Under the pieces are notes generated by a model that was not told the origin of the DNA, did not search any database, and saw nothing but the letters and a program-made list of their open reading frames with translations. This document shows, piece by piece, positions 23,400 to 34,781 of a stretch of 64,000 nucleotides of DNA. Each line of letters opens with the position of its first letter. Position 1 is the first letter of the stretch. This stretch comes from Chionoecetes opilio. Taxonomy: Eukaryota > Arthropoda > Malacostraca > Decapoda > Majidae. Position numbers and translations under genes: made by a program. The stretch covers positions 10,001 to 74,000 of the forward strand of contig JACEEZ010015259.1 in NCBI GenBank assembly GCA_016584305.1, written 5' to 3'.

Positions 23400-24760
23400 C
23401 TTAAAATATTTTGGGGGGGACTGCCACTGACTTACCACTGCAATTATTACCCATATTTAAGTCAATGACACTCAAAGACTAATTAAGATACGGCAATGAA
23501 ATTCCGTTCTCTATCGCACTATACTACTGTCTAGATGCTGTATAGGTTTCATATATATAGAGTTAAAATTGTTAAAATTACAATGCTATAAATATGTACT
23601 TTTACATGGAAGAACTCATGCAAAGGTACCTTTTACGGCACAATTTTTCCAAGTTTAGGCTTCATTGAGAAACAGTATATATTTTGTATAGATCATAGAT
23701 AAACTATCTTGGCTGAAATAGTGCACGAATGATGTCAGTTTAATAATAAGAATTTTGAATGGGACAAAAATAAATGTTTTCTACAAGTTTAATCACTCAT
23801 ATCTTTCTTGTTTATTATAAAAAACAGATACTTTTGGGGGGCTGGGTTTATTACTGCCCCCTTTATATGATTAAAAAGAAAAATGAAATGCAACTTTTTT
23901 AAAAAATTTTGTGAAACAATTATCGAAAGGCCTTTTTTAAGTTTTGTAACAAACCATAAAATTCATTTAACAATAATTTAAACTATATTATACTAAAATT
24001 TTATAGCATTCAAATAAAAAATTCAATTTTGTATTCAGGGAAAATTTTCACGAAAAAAAAACCCTTTTGACTTTTTGGGTCGCAGGCAACATTTGGGTGA
24101 GTATTTTGGGGGGGGTAAAATGGCTGCAATTATTACGCTTTTTAAAGTCACTAAGCCCCAAAGACAAAAAAGATACAGCAAGAAATTTTACACCAATACA
24201 CTATACTCTTGCTATATGCTTTACATTTTCATGAATATACAAAAATACTTTTAAGATTTAATGCTCAAAATTGGGACTTTTAAACGGAACAAACATGCAA
24301 AGGCACTTTTGAAGCACTTTTTAAATCCAAACTAAGCCTTTGAAAGCGGTAATATTTTTTTAAGATGATGAGAAACAAATCTCTACTGACATGGCGCGAA
24401 TGATGTAAATTTTAAAAAAAAAAAAAATTGTAGGGGACAATTTTTTTTTTGTCATATTAACCCTCATATTTTTTTTTTTTTTACTTTAAAGTTTACGTTG
24501 GGGGGCAGGGTTTAGAACAACCTTTTATATAGCTTAAAAAATTTAAATATAAAATCAAACGTTTTTGAAAAAAAAATCAAAATGCCCCTTTTAAAAACTT
24601 TTGTAACAAACCATAAAATTCTTTTAAAATAATCCCCCTTTTCCATCGTGTAACATTATGCTTTTCTAAAAATTAAACATTCAATTTTTATTAAAAGGAA
24701 AATGTGAATGAGAATTAGCCTTGAGTTATTGCCGCGGGCCCAAAATTTTAAAGCAAAAAA
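23400..24760. repeat. Tandem units of about 690 bp inside the foldback-type element
   Basis: Two direct copies are recognisable: the block CTGCAATTATTAC...AAGATAC.GCAA...ACTATACT occurs near 23440 and 24125, and TTTGTAACAAACCATAAAATTC near 23945 and 24600. A third partial copy lies at 29380-29660. Heavily decayed and A/T-run rich. Confidence 0.6.
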
Positions 24761-26190
24761 TATACTTTTTGAAAGGCTCATCTAAAAAACCCCCAAAATG
24801 GTAGAAAGATCACAAGGTGTCATCTAAGGGAAAAGGGTCTTCTTTTTTATTAGACCCATTCTATTTTTGTCTTTAAATTCTTCTTATAGGTAAAATAGGG
24901 AAAATTTTTGCTTGATTTGCAACATTTTTGGATGTAATCTGAAACATATGCCCGATGTTTTCATATTCACAACAAGACGCAATAGGAGTTCCTACAACAT
25001 AGCCAAAATCAGCCTAATCCAAAAAACCAAAGTCACTCAAACCATTTGGTGAAAGTTTGGGGATTACTTTAAAATAATTTCAAAGTCATAAGAGGGGTAA
25101 GACTATACAAAGTTTTTGAAGCCTTTTTTTTGACGGGTTTGTCGCTGGACTTCTTTACTCATCATTTTTAATAGCATTTCCCACTTGGGAAAAAGTTTAA
25201 AATATTTTTTTTAAATGCCCCTTTCAGCCCCTAAGTCAAAAAATTTTAATTTTCAAAAATCATTATAGGTACAATCCCCTTTTTTGATATTCCTATCTCG
25301 ATAACCAATCGTTGTTGAGCGACCCATTAGTGATTTTAGACCTTTAAAACTTTGGGGGGTTTTTTTATTTTTTTTTTTACTTTTTATAAAAAAATTTTCA
25401 ATATTTTAAAATATATTCTCATATGACTAATAAAATAAACTCTAACTATAAAAATTCAGAGATCGGCATATAGCAAGGGTGCACGAGTCATTATTTTTTT
25501 TTTTTTTTTTTGACACATCCCCCCTTTAATATTTGTCGGAAAAAAATTTTTGTTTTTCAAAAGATTTAATTGTATCATAAGAATATTGACTCATAGCCAT
25601 CTGGTGAATTTTTATTTACAACTGGATAAAAACTGTAAAAATGCTAATTTTTTTCCAAAAGTTTTTAATTTTTTTCCTCACCCCCACAAAAATTTCTTAT
25701 ACGTTCCCGACAATATGCATCTTTTATTTAGTAATTTGCGTTGTTTTTTTTTTTTTTTTTTTTTTTTTGCTTTTTAAAAAAAAAAAAAAAAATTTTTTTA
25801 AAAAATTTAAAACCCAAAAATCTATAAAAAATATTTATAAGTCGAGCACGAACAACGAAACTTTATGTGGGTGATAATGAAAAAAATTAAAAATTGTAAA
25901 AAATATTAGCGATTTTTACAATTTTTAACCCAAATTTTTTTTTTTTTACAGTTTGGGTTTTAACACAGCCCCATCATGTACTAAAAACAAGCAGATCCGA
26001 CACATATGAAGGGTTGCGGATTAATTTTTTTGAAAATCTATAAATACCAAAAAAAATCATACGTATTAAAATTATAGATTTAAAATTTTTTTTACAAATG
26101 GTGTGCCTTAGTTTAAAAATCAAGCAATTTTTTACCAGATACGGGCCCAAAAAAGTTTTAAAATCTGGCTTTTTATTTTCATGAATCCCC
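24760..26190. other. AT-rich decayed interior
   Basis: Long A- and T-runs (for example 25741-25795), no credible coding frame. Open frames such as 25550-25777 are low complexity. Confidence 0.5.
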
Positions 26191-26790
26191 CAAAATGGCT
26201 TTTCCCCAATAGAGATACAAAAAACATTCCCGATATCAAAATTAAATATAAAATTTTAAAAAAAATCAAAAAAGTCTTCTAAAATTTTTATTGAGAGGCA
26301 AAGGGTTTTAACAGATCAACCAAAAAAGATGATTCCTAATAGTCAAAATTTTCCCTTTATATGCCCCCAAAGGACATTTCCCTTTATAGATAAAAAAAAA
26401 AATACATCAAAATTATAGATCATAAAAAAATCAAAATGTATTTTTTATTTTTAAAAATCGCCAAACATTTAGCAGACACAACCCCAAAAGTATTATTTAT
26501 AAGGGACAAATATTTTACATTATACCCAAAAAAAATGGCCTTTTTCCCTTTTAGACACAGAAAAAAAACGATTTAAAATTTAGCTAAAAAAATCAGAAAA
26601 AATTCTTAAAGTTTTATAATAGACAAAAAGTTTACAAGAAAAATTTAAAACAATTATACCTAAAGCGTAATGTTTTTACATTTAAACCCCAAAAATGGCA
26701 TTTTTTTTATAGATACAAAAAAAATTATGACATTAAAAATGAGACATAAAAAGTCTTAAAAATTTTAAAAAAACACTGGGGAAAAATTTT
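26190..26790. repeat. Tandem units of about 165-175 bp
   Basis: Four degenerate repeats, each with AATGGC-like sequence followed by TTTCCC/TATAGATACAAAAA and later AAAATCAAAAAAGT. They start near 26190, 26368, 26530 and 26693; a related piece lies near 29230. Confidence 0.5.
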
Positions 26791-27164
26791 TTTGAGTTAG
26801 TTCTGACACTTGTATTTAAAAATTTTTGGGTTTCTGAATCCAAAAAAGATCTCATTTTTCTCTTTAGTAAGTTTTTGAAATGTAGATTTTCGTTTCTTAA
26901 AAAATATGAAAAAACTGTAAAATAAAAGTAAACAGTGCTATTTTAAAAAAGTTTAAAATGTTTTAAAATACAAAGGAAAATGAAAGAAATAGGCAGAATA
27001 GAATGTTTTTTTAACATTTTCATGTTTTTTAGAAAAGGATAAGGCTATAATTGTGTGCAGGTTAAGGTAAAAAAATTTCGTTTGTAGCTTTTTGGATGTT
27101 CAATTTGGGGACTATCGCGTTTGATGCTCCAACAATAGTCACCCTCTATGCACACCCATCACCC

Positions 27165-28230
27165 TGGTAAAAGTTCTTCCATAACCCTTTAAAACTTTGG
27201 GGAAAAATCGTTACCTTGTCTCCTAGCACCCAGATTTTTTCCCGGGAAAAATTTGGGAGATGGCTATGCAAAAAATTTCTTTAATACTCAGTTGCAACCA
27301 AGCCTTTTTAGCTCTCCAAAAGTTTTGAACATTATGTGTAATTTTTTCAGTGATTCCAAAAAGTTTTTGACGAAAGCTTTGAATGATAGCCAAGCTTTTT
27401 TTCAAAAGGTTTACAATACCGTAAATGTTTTATCTTTATGGCGTCGAATTTGTGGACCCTCAAAAAACCCGGCCTTTATTTTTTTAATTGACAGTCCAGG
27501 GAAAAGCCCAAAATGATGTACTTCAAAAAAGTCGCCATAGTTGACAATGCTTTTACAAATTGTTTTCATAGACCTAGTTTTATGTCAGAGGGGGAAAATT
27601 ATTTTCTTCCTGTCAACAAGGGTATGTACAATGTTTGGATCTCCAGGGTTTTAAAACTCTGGAGGGCCCAAATTTGTCTGAAACCCCAAAGCTCCTCGAG
27701 CTTGCATCCCCCCCATACAGAGAAAGCAGGGATATTTGTGTACCAAGTTTTTGACCAAGAAGGGAAAGGAAAACCCTTTTAACAAAACAGATGATCCAAT
27801 TGTTTTGTCATATTTCAAAATCAAAAGACTTTTCTTTTCCTCCATATTCCCGAAGACAGACCGAAGCCCAATAGGGGGCTGCGCCAAACAAATTTTCCAT
27901 TTTTAGAAGGACCAAAATTCAAGCTCCGCTTTTTAGCTATCAATAAACAATCGCCCTTTATTTTGGTTGTAATTTAAAGCATTTAAATTTCCTTTTGTAA
28001 ACCAGGGAAAGTATGGAAAAAACAAAAACCCCTGGCACTTCGAAAGTACTTTCAGAAATGTTTTCTCGGTTCGAAAATAATACCCTTTATCCTTGTTCAA
28101 ATATTTTTTTCTCGTCAGTCTTGATGTAGTATTTCTGAAGCTTTTTTTGGGTAGCCAAATCACGGCTAAATCATTAATCGTGCTGATCAAATCCCCTCGA
28201 ACGAATCCTCGGAAAGTCAAAAACTGATCA
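27165..28230 (-). pseudogene. Decayed member of the arthropod 'RLFIDSS' multi-copy family (same family as 50416-51661)
   Basis: Read on the minus strand across many frameshifts, family blocks appear in the expected order: L-P-K-K-S-F-R-N near 28140, N-K-D-K-G-Y-Y-F-R-T-E-K-T-F-L-K (28040-28090), R-L-F-I-D-S (27933-27950), Y-P-C-F-L-C-M near 27725, N-P-G-D-P-N-I-V near 27635, I-K-L-G-L.K-Q-F-V-K-A-L near 27560-27580, K-K-A-W-L-S-F-K-A-F-V-K-N-F-L near 27350-27395, and a degenerate match to the C-terminal E-R-F-H-Q-D...R-Y-Q-G block near 27170-27230. The family is multi-copy in insects and crustaceans and usually annotated as uncharacterised. The conserved acidic positions could form an RNase H/DDE-type site; that is inference. 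It lies inside the large foldback-type element and is far from functional. Confidence 0.55.
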
Positions 28231-28239
28231 TTGCTGTCA

Positions 28240-29180
28240 CTGCGTTCTTCAAAATCACTAGATTTTAGAGGAGTAGTTGTTCGAAAATGGCACGGAAAAT
28301 TTTAGCTGAAAGGCTTGGTCTTAAGCTGACGGAGATTAGGATATTCTATTTTACTTTTTTTTTTCTTTAAAACCTATGTTTTACTAAAAAAAAGTAACGT
28401 TGTGGGAAAGATCTTTTTGCTCCGCCAAAAAATGGGGATAAAATCCCAAATTTTCACTGTTCCCTTTTGGGCCCCATCCGTAATCTTCGACCCCAAAAAC
28501 CCCGCACATTTGTGAGGGGGCCCCAACTTGTCTTGACACCGATTTTACTTTTAAAATATGCGAAATATGCTTGTTTGACAAATACGCTGATGCTTGCCCT
28601 TGACTGGAATGGTGAAAATACCCAATATACAGAAAGGAGTCAGGGGGTTTTTAGGCTTTTCGACGAACGTAGCAGGAGCGACATGATCTGAAAAAAAAAA
28701 TATAACCATGTAAATAAAACACTAAGCTGGAAAAAGTTACAACTTTGAAAAAAAAAAAAAAACAGCATAAAACGAAAATTTAAATACATGGATGTTGTTA
28801 CAAGGTTTAAAAGGAAAGCCATAACAAAACCCCCCTAATTCCTACTATCCGCTTTGTTTTCAGAAAATTTTAAAAGTATGACCATTTGGGGGCTACAAAC
28901 ACCTCTCACCCCACGCCAATTTTAACTGCACAAAAAAGTTTGCCACATAGCTCTCGAGATCAAAAGTAATAGTGCAAGTTTTATACAGCTCACAAGGGAA
29001 AATTTTTCTTATCTGGAGGGTAAGGTGGAGAAAAAACTTGAGTGCTAGAAAAAAAGACTACAAATTTGGAATCAGCATGCCAATTTTAGTCTAAATAAGC
29101 TCAAAAATCTAAACTCAACAATTTATTTTTTTCAAATTGTTCCCCAGTGTAAGTTTTACAATCAGACAAACGGCTTACCA
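28240..29180. other. AT-rich interior without a clear feature
   Basis: Short open frames on both strands around 28384-28691 may be further remnants of the family gene but show no motif I can name. Confidence 0.35.
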
Positions 29181-29661
29181 GATACAACCCAAAAACTAAT
29201 ATTCATAAGGTGAAATATTTAAATTATACACAAAATAGTGGCATTTCCCTCCCTCTCATATTTCTCTAAATTTTTCTCTTTCTCTATAGTCCATTTGATA
29301 TACCTTAAGCCGAAAAATTCAATCGAACGAATTTGAAATTTTTGAGAAAAAAATATAAGGCCATTTTTAAGCTATTCTAACAGAACAATAAAAGTAATTC
29401 AACGATAATATACCTCTCCCATACGTAATACTATATGCAGTCTACAGAAAACACCATTCAATTTCATTTTCAAGGGAAAATTGAAAAAAATATAAGCCTT
29501 GATATTTGACCGCAGGCACTATTTGAATATAGAAAGTCCTAGGACCGATATTTAAGTCACTAGCACTCAGAGATGAATAAAGATACAGCATTGCCATTTC
29601 TTCTCCTTGCACAATATACTACTATTGAGCAGCTGTTAGAGTTTCAAGGGTTTATAATAAA

Positions 29662-30258
29662 CTAGCCGCAAAGCCGCCCTCCGGGCGGACTTTTTGGCTA
29701 GCTCCTGCGGAGGGCTATTGGTGGGCCTCCGGCCCACCACCTGCGTTTGGTGGGCCGAACACTCTCCAGATAGCCCGCCCCTTCTAACTTTCATGAAATC
29801 ATGGATGTAGAAATGTATATTAACGCCAACCCATTCACATCACCCCCCACCCATTCACTCACCCATTACCCATCACCCCCCACCCATTCACTCACCCATT
29901 AACCATCACCACACACGCATTCACTCACCCATTACCCATCACCCCCCACCTATTCCCTCACCCATCACCCCCCACCCATTCACTCACCCATCACCCCACA
30001 CCCATTACCCATCACCCTACATCAAGGTTTCCTCAATTCTCGCAACCCACTTTTTTTTCACAATTCTCGCTAATAGGCTGCTAAAAAAAAAAAAAAAAAA
30101 AAAGTGATCGGATTAGCTTATAAGTGGGCTTAAAACCTTCCCCGGGTCGACCCGATTCCAAAACTGTGCCATATGAGGGGATTCCGCCACAGGGGGCGGC
30201 ACCCAGAGCGGACAGACAGACACACACACACACACACTTTCGCTTTTATTAATATAGA
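29662..30258 (+). mobile_element. Insertion with a CCCATTCACTCAC minisatellite and a GACAGACA...TTTATTAATATAGA tail
   Basis: This GC-richer block interrupts the AT-rich interior: flanking words from one internal repeat unit (TTTCAAGGGTTTATA and CTCTTAAAATTACAG) lie on either side of it. It starts ACTAGCCGCAAAGCCGCC, has self-complementary GC boxes (CCGCCCTCCGGGCGG, GGTGGGCCTCCGGCCCACC), an array of CACCCATTCACTCACC units (29840-30010), and ends GACAGACAGACACACAC...CTTTTATTAATATAGA, a tail style I associate with RTE-type non-LTR elements and their non-autonomous relatives. Class assignment is tentative. Confidence 0.45.
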
Positions 30259-30324
30259 AGAAACTCTTAAAATTACAGTATTCCAAATATGGACATATAG
30301 ACGGATTTTTTTCTTCAAAGTTTA

Positions 30325-30331
30325 TGCATTC

Positions 30332-30404
<73 letters not shown>

Positions 30405-30440
30405 ATTATATATATATATATATATACATATATAATATAT

Positions 30441-30473
<33 letters not shown>

Positions 30474-30490
30474 ATTTTTTTTTTTTTTTT
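30325..30490. repeat. AT microsatellite and T-run
   Basis: (AT)n followed by about 20 T, just inside the right arm of the foldback-type element. Confidence 0.95.
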
Positions 30491-31264
30491 TACACTCAAA
30501 TAGCAAGCAGCATTGGATTCTACACAATATAGAGTGAATTGCATGCCTGAATGAACCTCCCTTTTGAAACGGGAAGACTTTGAAAATCTTCAAAAAAGTA
30601 ATGTTAAGCTCATATTTGAACAATTATAGAGAGCACATTTTTCATTGCATTCTTCAAATGGTTAATATTTGAGGTAGATATCATTACTTTCTAAATGTAT
30701 AGCGTAATTCAAGTCTCTATCATTCTTGGTGCGTGAATGGGTAGACCATGAGAATGCGAGAAAAAAAAATATATTTTTTTTTCATTTTTCAAACCAAGGC
30801 CCACTCAGAGCTCATTCTGTGCACATATATAGTGGATAACGTCAATGATATCACCAGTAAAAATGAACACTCTCCGTCCATAATTAACTGAGATAGAGGG
30901 TAACAAAGTGTAAAATAGATACAAATTGTAAGAGTTACCGCTCTCATACTTTTTGACATACCCATACCGGGCACTAATTGAATAAATTCCACACTAATGC
31001 CGTCTAAATGCAACCATTTGCAATCCCCAATGAAACTTAGTTTTTGAATAATAGTCATTCAAAAATTTTATTAAATCGATTTTTTTCAATTTGCAGCAGT
31101 CTGCCCTCAAACCCCCAATTAACATATGGACAAGCTTATTCTATCATATACAATTTTTGAAAAAATTATAGGCAAAAAAAAAAAATAACATTTCATGCCC
31201 AAAAAAAGTATATATGTGACGTTATTTTGAGAAAATTTTAAGAAAGAAAATGTTTCCTGTGGAA

Positions 31265-31475
31265 ACACTGAGGCAAAGTGTCCGTAGGCAAAGTGTCCGT
31301 AGGCAAATTGTCCGGTAGGCAAATTGTCCGGTAGGCAAATTGTCCGGTAGGCAAAATGTCCGGTAGGCAAACTGTCCGTAGGCAAACTCTCCGTAGGCAA
31401 ACTGTCCGGTAGGCAAATTGTCCGTAGGCAAATTGTCCGTAGGCAAACTGTCCGTAGGCAAACTGTCCGGGTACC
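31265..31475. repeat. Iteron array GTAGGCAAATTGTCCG
   Basis: About 13 copies of a 15-16 bp unit with variation at the AAATT/AAACT/AAAGT core and an occasional extra G. It keeps several frames open, giving false protein repeats (L-P-T-G-Q-F-A-Y). Confidence 0.9.
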
Positions 31476-31699
31476 AATTTATGACGGCTAGATTTTAGAC
31501 ATGGAAAAACATTTCCACGGCTAATCAAAGGCTTCCTCAACAATATAAGTATGAACTGATCATTCTGATCTGAACTGTTTTTTCCGGGGTGAGCTGATAT
31601 GGCAGGTGCCATTTCAGCTCCGATAACCGATCGATAAAAAGTGAGCCGATGTGGCATCTTTTTTTTACGGGGTGAGCCAATATGGCCTAATTATTCATA

Positions 31700-32175
31700 C
31701 TAGTGTGGAAGATTTTTATATAATAGCATTAACAGAAACATGGTTATATATTATGACAGGCACGGTATCTAATCCAGAAGTTGATATAAAGGTGAAGTAA
31801 AGGTAAAGACGGGAGCATACGCAATGCTGCACGTGGAGTTCGGTGCTCATCTCCATGGCATTAGCCCTTAGAGCCTATGGTGGGTGAGGACCCATTACTC
31901 CGGGACACAGGGCTAGTGTCCACAGTTACCTTCTCCAGGTTACCCCAGGTACCCATTTATCAACCCCGAAAGGAAGGAAGAACAGCTGGGTAGACTGGTC
32001 ACCGACTTGCTCTGGCCCGGATTCGAACCAGGGCACGCCGATTCGTAGCCAGGCACGCTAGCCACTGCACCACGGAGGTGACAGTGGCTGATATAATGGG
32101 GTATCAGTTATTTCACAAAGACAGGTAAGGCAGGAGAGGAGGAGGAATTGCACTTTATGCCAGGGATACATTGCA
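31700..32175 (+). pseudogene. LINE endonuclease fragment split by a SINE
   Basis: 31700-31792 and 32087-32175 together match the start of the LINE at 53380-53530 (words AATAGCATTAA.AGAAACATGGTT, TTATTTCACAAAGACAG, CTTTATGC.AG.GATACATTGCA). The two pieces join once the SINE at 31793-32086 is removed. The fragment stops at TACATTGCA, where a further, unidentified insertion begins. Confidence 0.75.
31793..32086 (-). mobile_element. tRNA-derived SINE inserted in a LINE
   Basis: On the minus strand the head carries an A box TGGTGCAGTGG (near 32072-32062) and a perfect B box GGTTCGAATCC (near 32030). The flanks GTTGATATAAAGG (31780-31792) and GCTGATATAATGG (32087-32099) look like a slightly diverged 13-bp target duplication. 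Related copies: 56270-56525 and a tail fragment at 37150-37240. Confidence 0.85.
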
Positions 32176-32410
32176 TCAATCAATCATTAGGGGCATACGC
32201 CGGGGGCCGCGTCGCCTCGCCCACCATACGACGCCACTCCCGGGGATCACCACGCGCGAGTCCCCATGCTAGCTCCTTTCCCATACCAAGCAACTCCTGA
32301 CAGGAAGCATCAACCTGCCCCAACCACAAGCCTTGTGGGCGTCCCCTTGGCCTCCTTCATGCCGGATTGTCTCTTACAGATTCAAGCCGATGGGAAGAAT
32401 CGGTTTCTAA
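32176..32410. mobile_element. Unidentified GC-rich repeat-like insertion
   Basis: A GC-rich block (ATCAATCATTAGGGGCATACG...TGTGGGCGTCCCCTTGGCC...GATGGGAAGAATCGG) directly follows the truncated LINE piece and differs in composition from its AT-rich surroundings. No terminal structure seen. Confidence 0.35.
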
Positions 32411-32479
32411 AGATCTAAAACTGAATTTTTCAGAAAATTTGCGCTATATATATATTATTGAATAATATAATTGGCTGAC

Positions 32480-32980
32480 TGACTGTTACATTCAGAGCTG
32501 CCAAGAATGTTTCTGAAAACTTCAGTTTCCTCTGGAAGTACCTAACAATATCAGCAGAGCTCACCTAAATCAAAATCGCCAATAGATAAGTATCCTGCCG
32601 ATATCAGTCATGATATCATGGTGGAAATGAAGCACCTACAAACAGTTCATCGCTCAAATTTTGGGCAGAACCAACTAAGCCTATTGCAGCTTTTGAATTG
32701 CTTGACAGAGTGCAGACTAGAAGGGCTCTTCCCAAATGTATCTGTCAACCTGCGCATTCTGCTAAAAATCCCTGCCACTGTCGCCTTTGCAGAGCGCTCA
32801 TTCAGCAAACTCAACCTGATAAAAAAAAAATGTCTACGAGCAACAATGAGCCAAGCACGACTTGTGGACTTGGCTAGATTCAGTATTGAGTCTCATCTTA
32901 CATGATCTCTTGATTTTGATGTTGTGCTTCATAATTTTGCCAAGAGGAAAGCAAGGAAAGCGCCATTGTTTGTCAAATGA
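32480..32980 (+). pseudogene. hAT transposase C-terminal fragment
   Basis: The frame 32618-32905 ends with the hAT C-terminal dimerisation block: L-R-I-L-L-K-I-P-A-T-V-A-F-A-E-R-S-F-S-K-L, then N-L-I-K-K-K-C-L-R-A-T-M-S-Q-A-R-L. The same frame continues past a TGA at about 32903 as L-D-F-D-V-V-L-H-N-F-A to 32979. Upstream, A-A-K-N-V-S-E-N-F-S-F-L-W-K-Y-L (32495-32545) belongs to the same protein after a frameshift. This resembles the hAT group with TTF-type or ZMYM-like N-termini. Only about 160 codons remain, without the catalytic core. Confidence 0.85.
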
Positions 32981-33119
32981 ATGTGCCATATATGTATTAT
33001 GTATGTAATCTTGATGTAGTGTATTATGATTTTACTTTTACTATTGATTTCGCAGGATTATAATATGTTGAATCTGTATGTTGTGTTAAATGTAATATTT
33101 GCCAAAATTATGATAGGGG

Positions 33120-33235
33120 TGAAGGAATAAGGGATGAAAGGTTAAATTTAAGAGGGGTGAGGGAAGGTATGAAAGGTGTGAGGGAGGGTATATCAGGTGA
33201 GGGAAGGCATGAAGGGTGAGAGAAAGTTTAAAATA
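33120..33235. repeat. AGGGGTGA minisatellite, solitary copy
   Basis: Words AAGGGATGAAAGG, GAGGGAAGGTATGAAAGG and GAAGGGTGAGAGAAAG match the minisatellite halves at 7600-8560. It lies about 140 bp after the hAT fragment. Confidence 0.7.
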
Positions 33236-33239
33236 ATTG

Positions 33240-34780
33240 TCCAGACCATTTCATAATTCCTGATTTAATGCAGTCAAAATATAGCCATTATCGAATATAT
33301 CAAAAATATGTTTTCACTTTTTGCATCCAGTCAGCCGTTTTTAAATAGTCCGCAATCAAAATATGCAAATTCCCCGAGCTCTCAAAACACTCCTGACGAC
33401 TAGCAGACGACGCACTTTGAAACTCTATGGAACTCTGGTCACCTATACGTATGGCCCCCACCTCAACCTTTACCTACTGCAGGAATGGGGGCCCCAAACT
33501 AGTCCTGCCCCGGCACATTTCAATTCTCTCGGCGCCCCTGCTAACTGACACTTATTTACTTTACAGTAGTTCTGTTCTTGCATTATCAGTATATAATAAT
33601 GACCAAAATTTGTTCTCAAATATAATAATACAAACAAAAACAATGGTTAAGTGCGGGTGAAGTCTGTAGATGTTGACGTAATAATATCAGTTGGTTGTTA
33701 TAGAATTATACTCGAGGGAAGCATTTTACTTGGAGAGTTGTAGTACGTTGATGCTCATTTCCATGATTTTTTTATTTCTTTTATTTGCATTTTATGTGCC
33801 AAAATGCATTAGCATTGATCTGAAATACTATACAGCTACGGTAGTTTGTCATTTTTGTTATGTGTATCAATAACTCAGGATACAAAATGGCTTCAGTTTA
33901 CTCTTTACAAAAAAATCGTACTGACGCAACAGTAGCAAAACTGTTCATTGTATGTTGAGACAAAAACACAGTTTACATATCAAAGAAAAAAAAAAGAAAC
34001 CTGACGGACAAGTTAATTAAGTGAACAAAACCCTAATTGGTGCTTTTTATTTCCAATATTTTTTGTAAGATTCGATTAATCTCTTGTTTTGCAATTCATA
34101 CAATTTCAAGAATATTATAGATTTAGTTTACCAGTAAATAGGCGTTCACACCTAGGTGTGAAACGTGTTCGAGTTCGTATTCCGTTCAGTTCTGGAGTAA
34201 AATTATTATCAAATAGCTAAACAAACAAGACAATTTTTCGTCATGGTCAGGCAATTGTAGGGTATAGGGTAACAATAGTTTAGAAAAGTCTGTTTAAAAG
34301 TGTAGGTAACAATATATTTTTGCAAATTTCTTCAATTTTATCTTAACAAAATGATTGCTCGTTACAGTCAGCTGTACAAACTTAGCAGGGTTTTCTAAAA
34401 CCAAATGGTCAGATGGTCATGGTGATCTGGTCTTTAAAGTTTAAGGTGATCCTCTTGTAGCCTTGTGATGTTACATGCCTGGCTCTTGTGAAAAAGTTTT
34501 GCAGTAGTGGCAACCAGGGTCCCCTCACATGTGCAGACCCCTAGTTAACTTGAACATGATCAACATCTTGAAAGTGTTCTGAAAGACAAAGAAAATAGTG
34601 TAAATGTCAAATACAACAAATCAATTATAGAAACAGTGTACCTGTAGTTAAAACATTATCATCATAGCCATTGAAATCAGGCCACAGATATGTGTTTGCC
34701 TGTTGACTTGATCCTCTGTCAGCCCTTCCATCTCCAGGTAGCATGTCTCTGATTTTCCTGAAATGAGACTGCAATACCCA
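33240..34780. other. Gene-free stretch
   Basis: AT-rich, with no recognisable element or coding signature. A coding-looking patch at 33363-33548 has no homology that I can name. Confidence 0.5.
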
Positions 34781-34781
34781 A

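Larger units (their letters stand above)
22628..31475. mobile_element. Large foldback-type element (8.8 kb) with iteron-bearing inverted arms
   Basis: The outer arms 22628-23373 and 30490-31300 are inverted copies that look about 95% or more identical; an 89-codon open frame in each (22806-23075 plus, 30789-31058 minus) differs at only three residues. The arms begin with repeats of a 15-16 bp iteron, CGGACAATTTGCCTAC: about three units on the left, about 13 on the right (31265-31475). Tandem repeats inside long inverted ends are the classic structure of Drosophila foldback (FB) elements. The interior is AT-rich and decayed, with tandem arrays, a later insertion (29662-30258) and a broken gene (27165-28230). 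Target duplications could not be recognised. The arm open frame is probably incidental. Confidence 0.6.

Noticed and set aside
31265..31475. A CRISPR array at the 15-16 bp iterons (or at 63276-64000)
   Set aside because: There are no unique spacers of regular length and the context is eukaryotic; these are plain tandem repeats.
32030..32080. A functional tRNA gene at the A/B-box sequences (also 11093 and 56460-56520)
   Set aside because: A and B boxes are present but the cloverleaf acceptor stem cannot be formed and each is followed by a SINE body.
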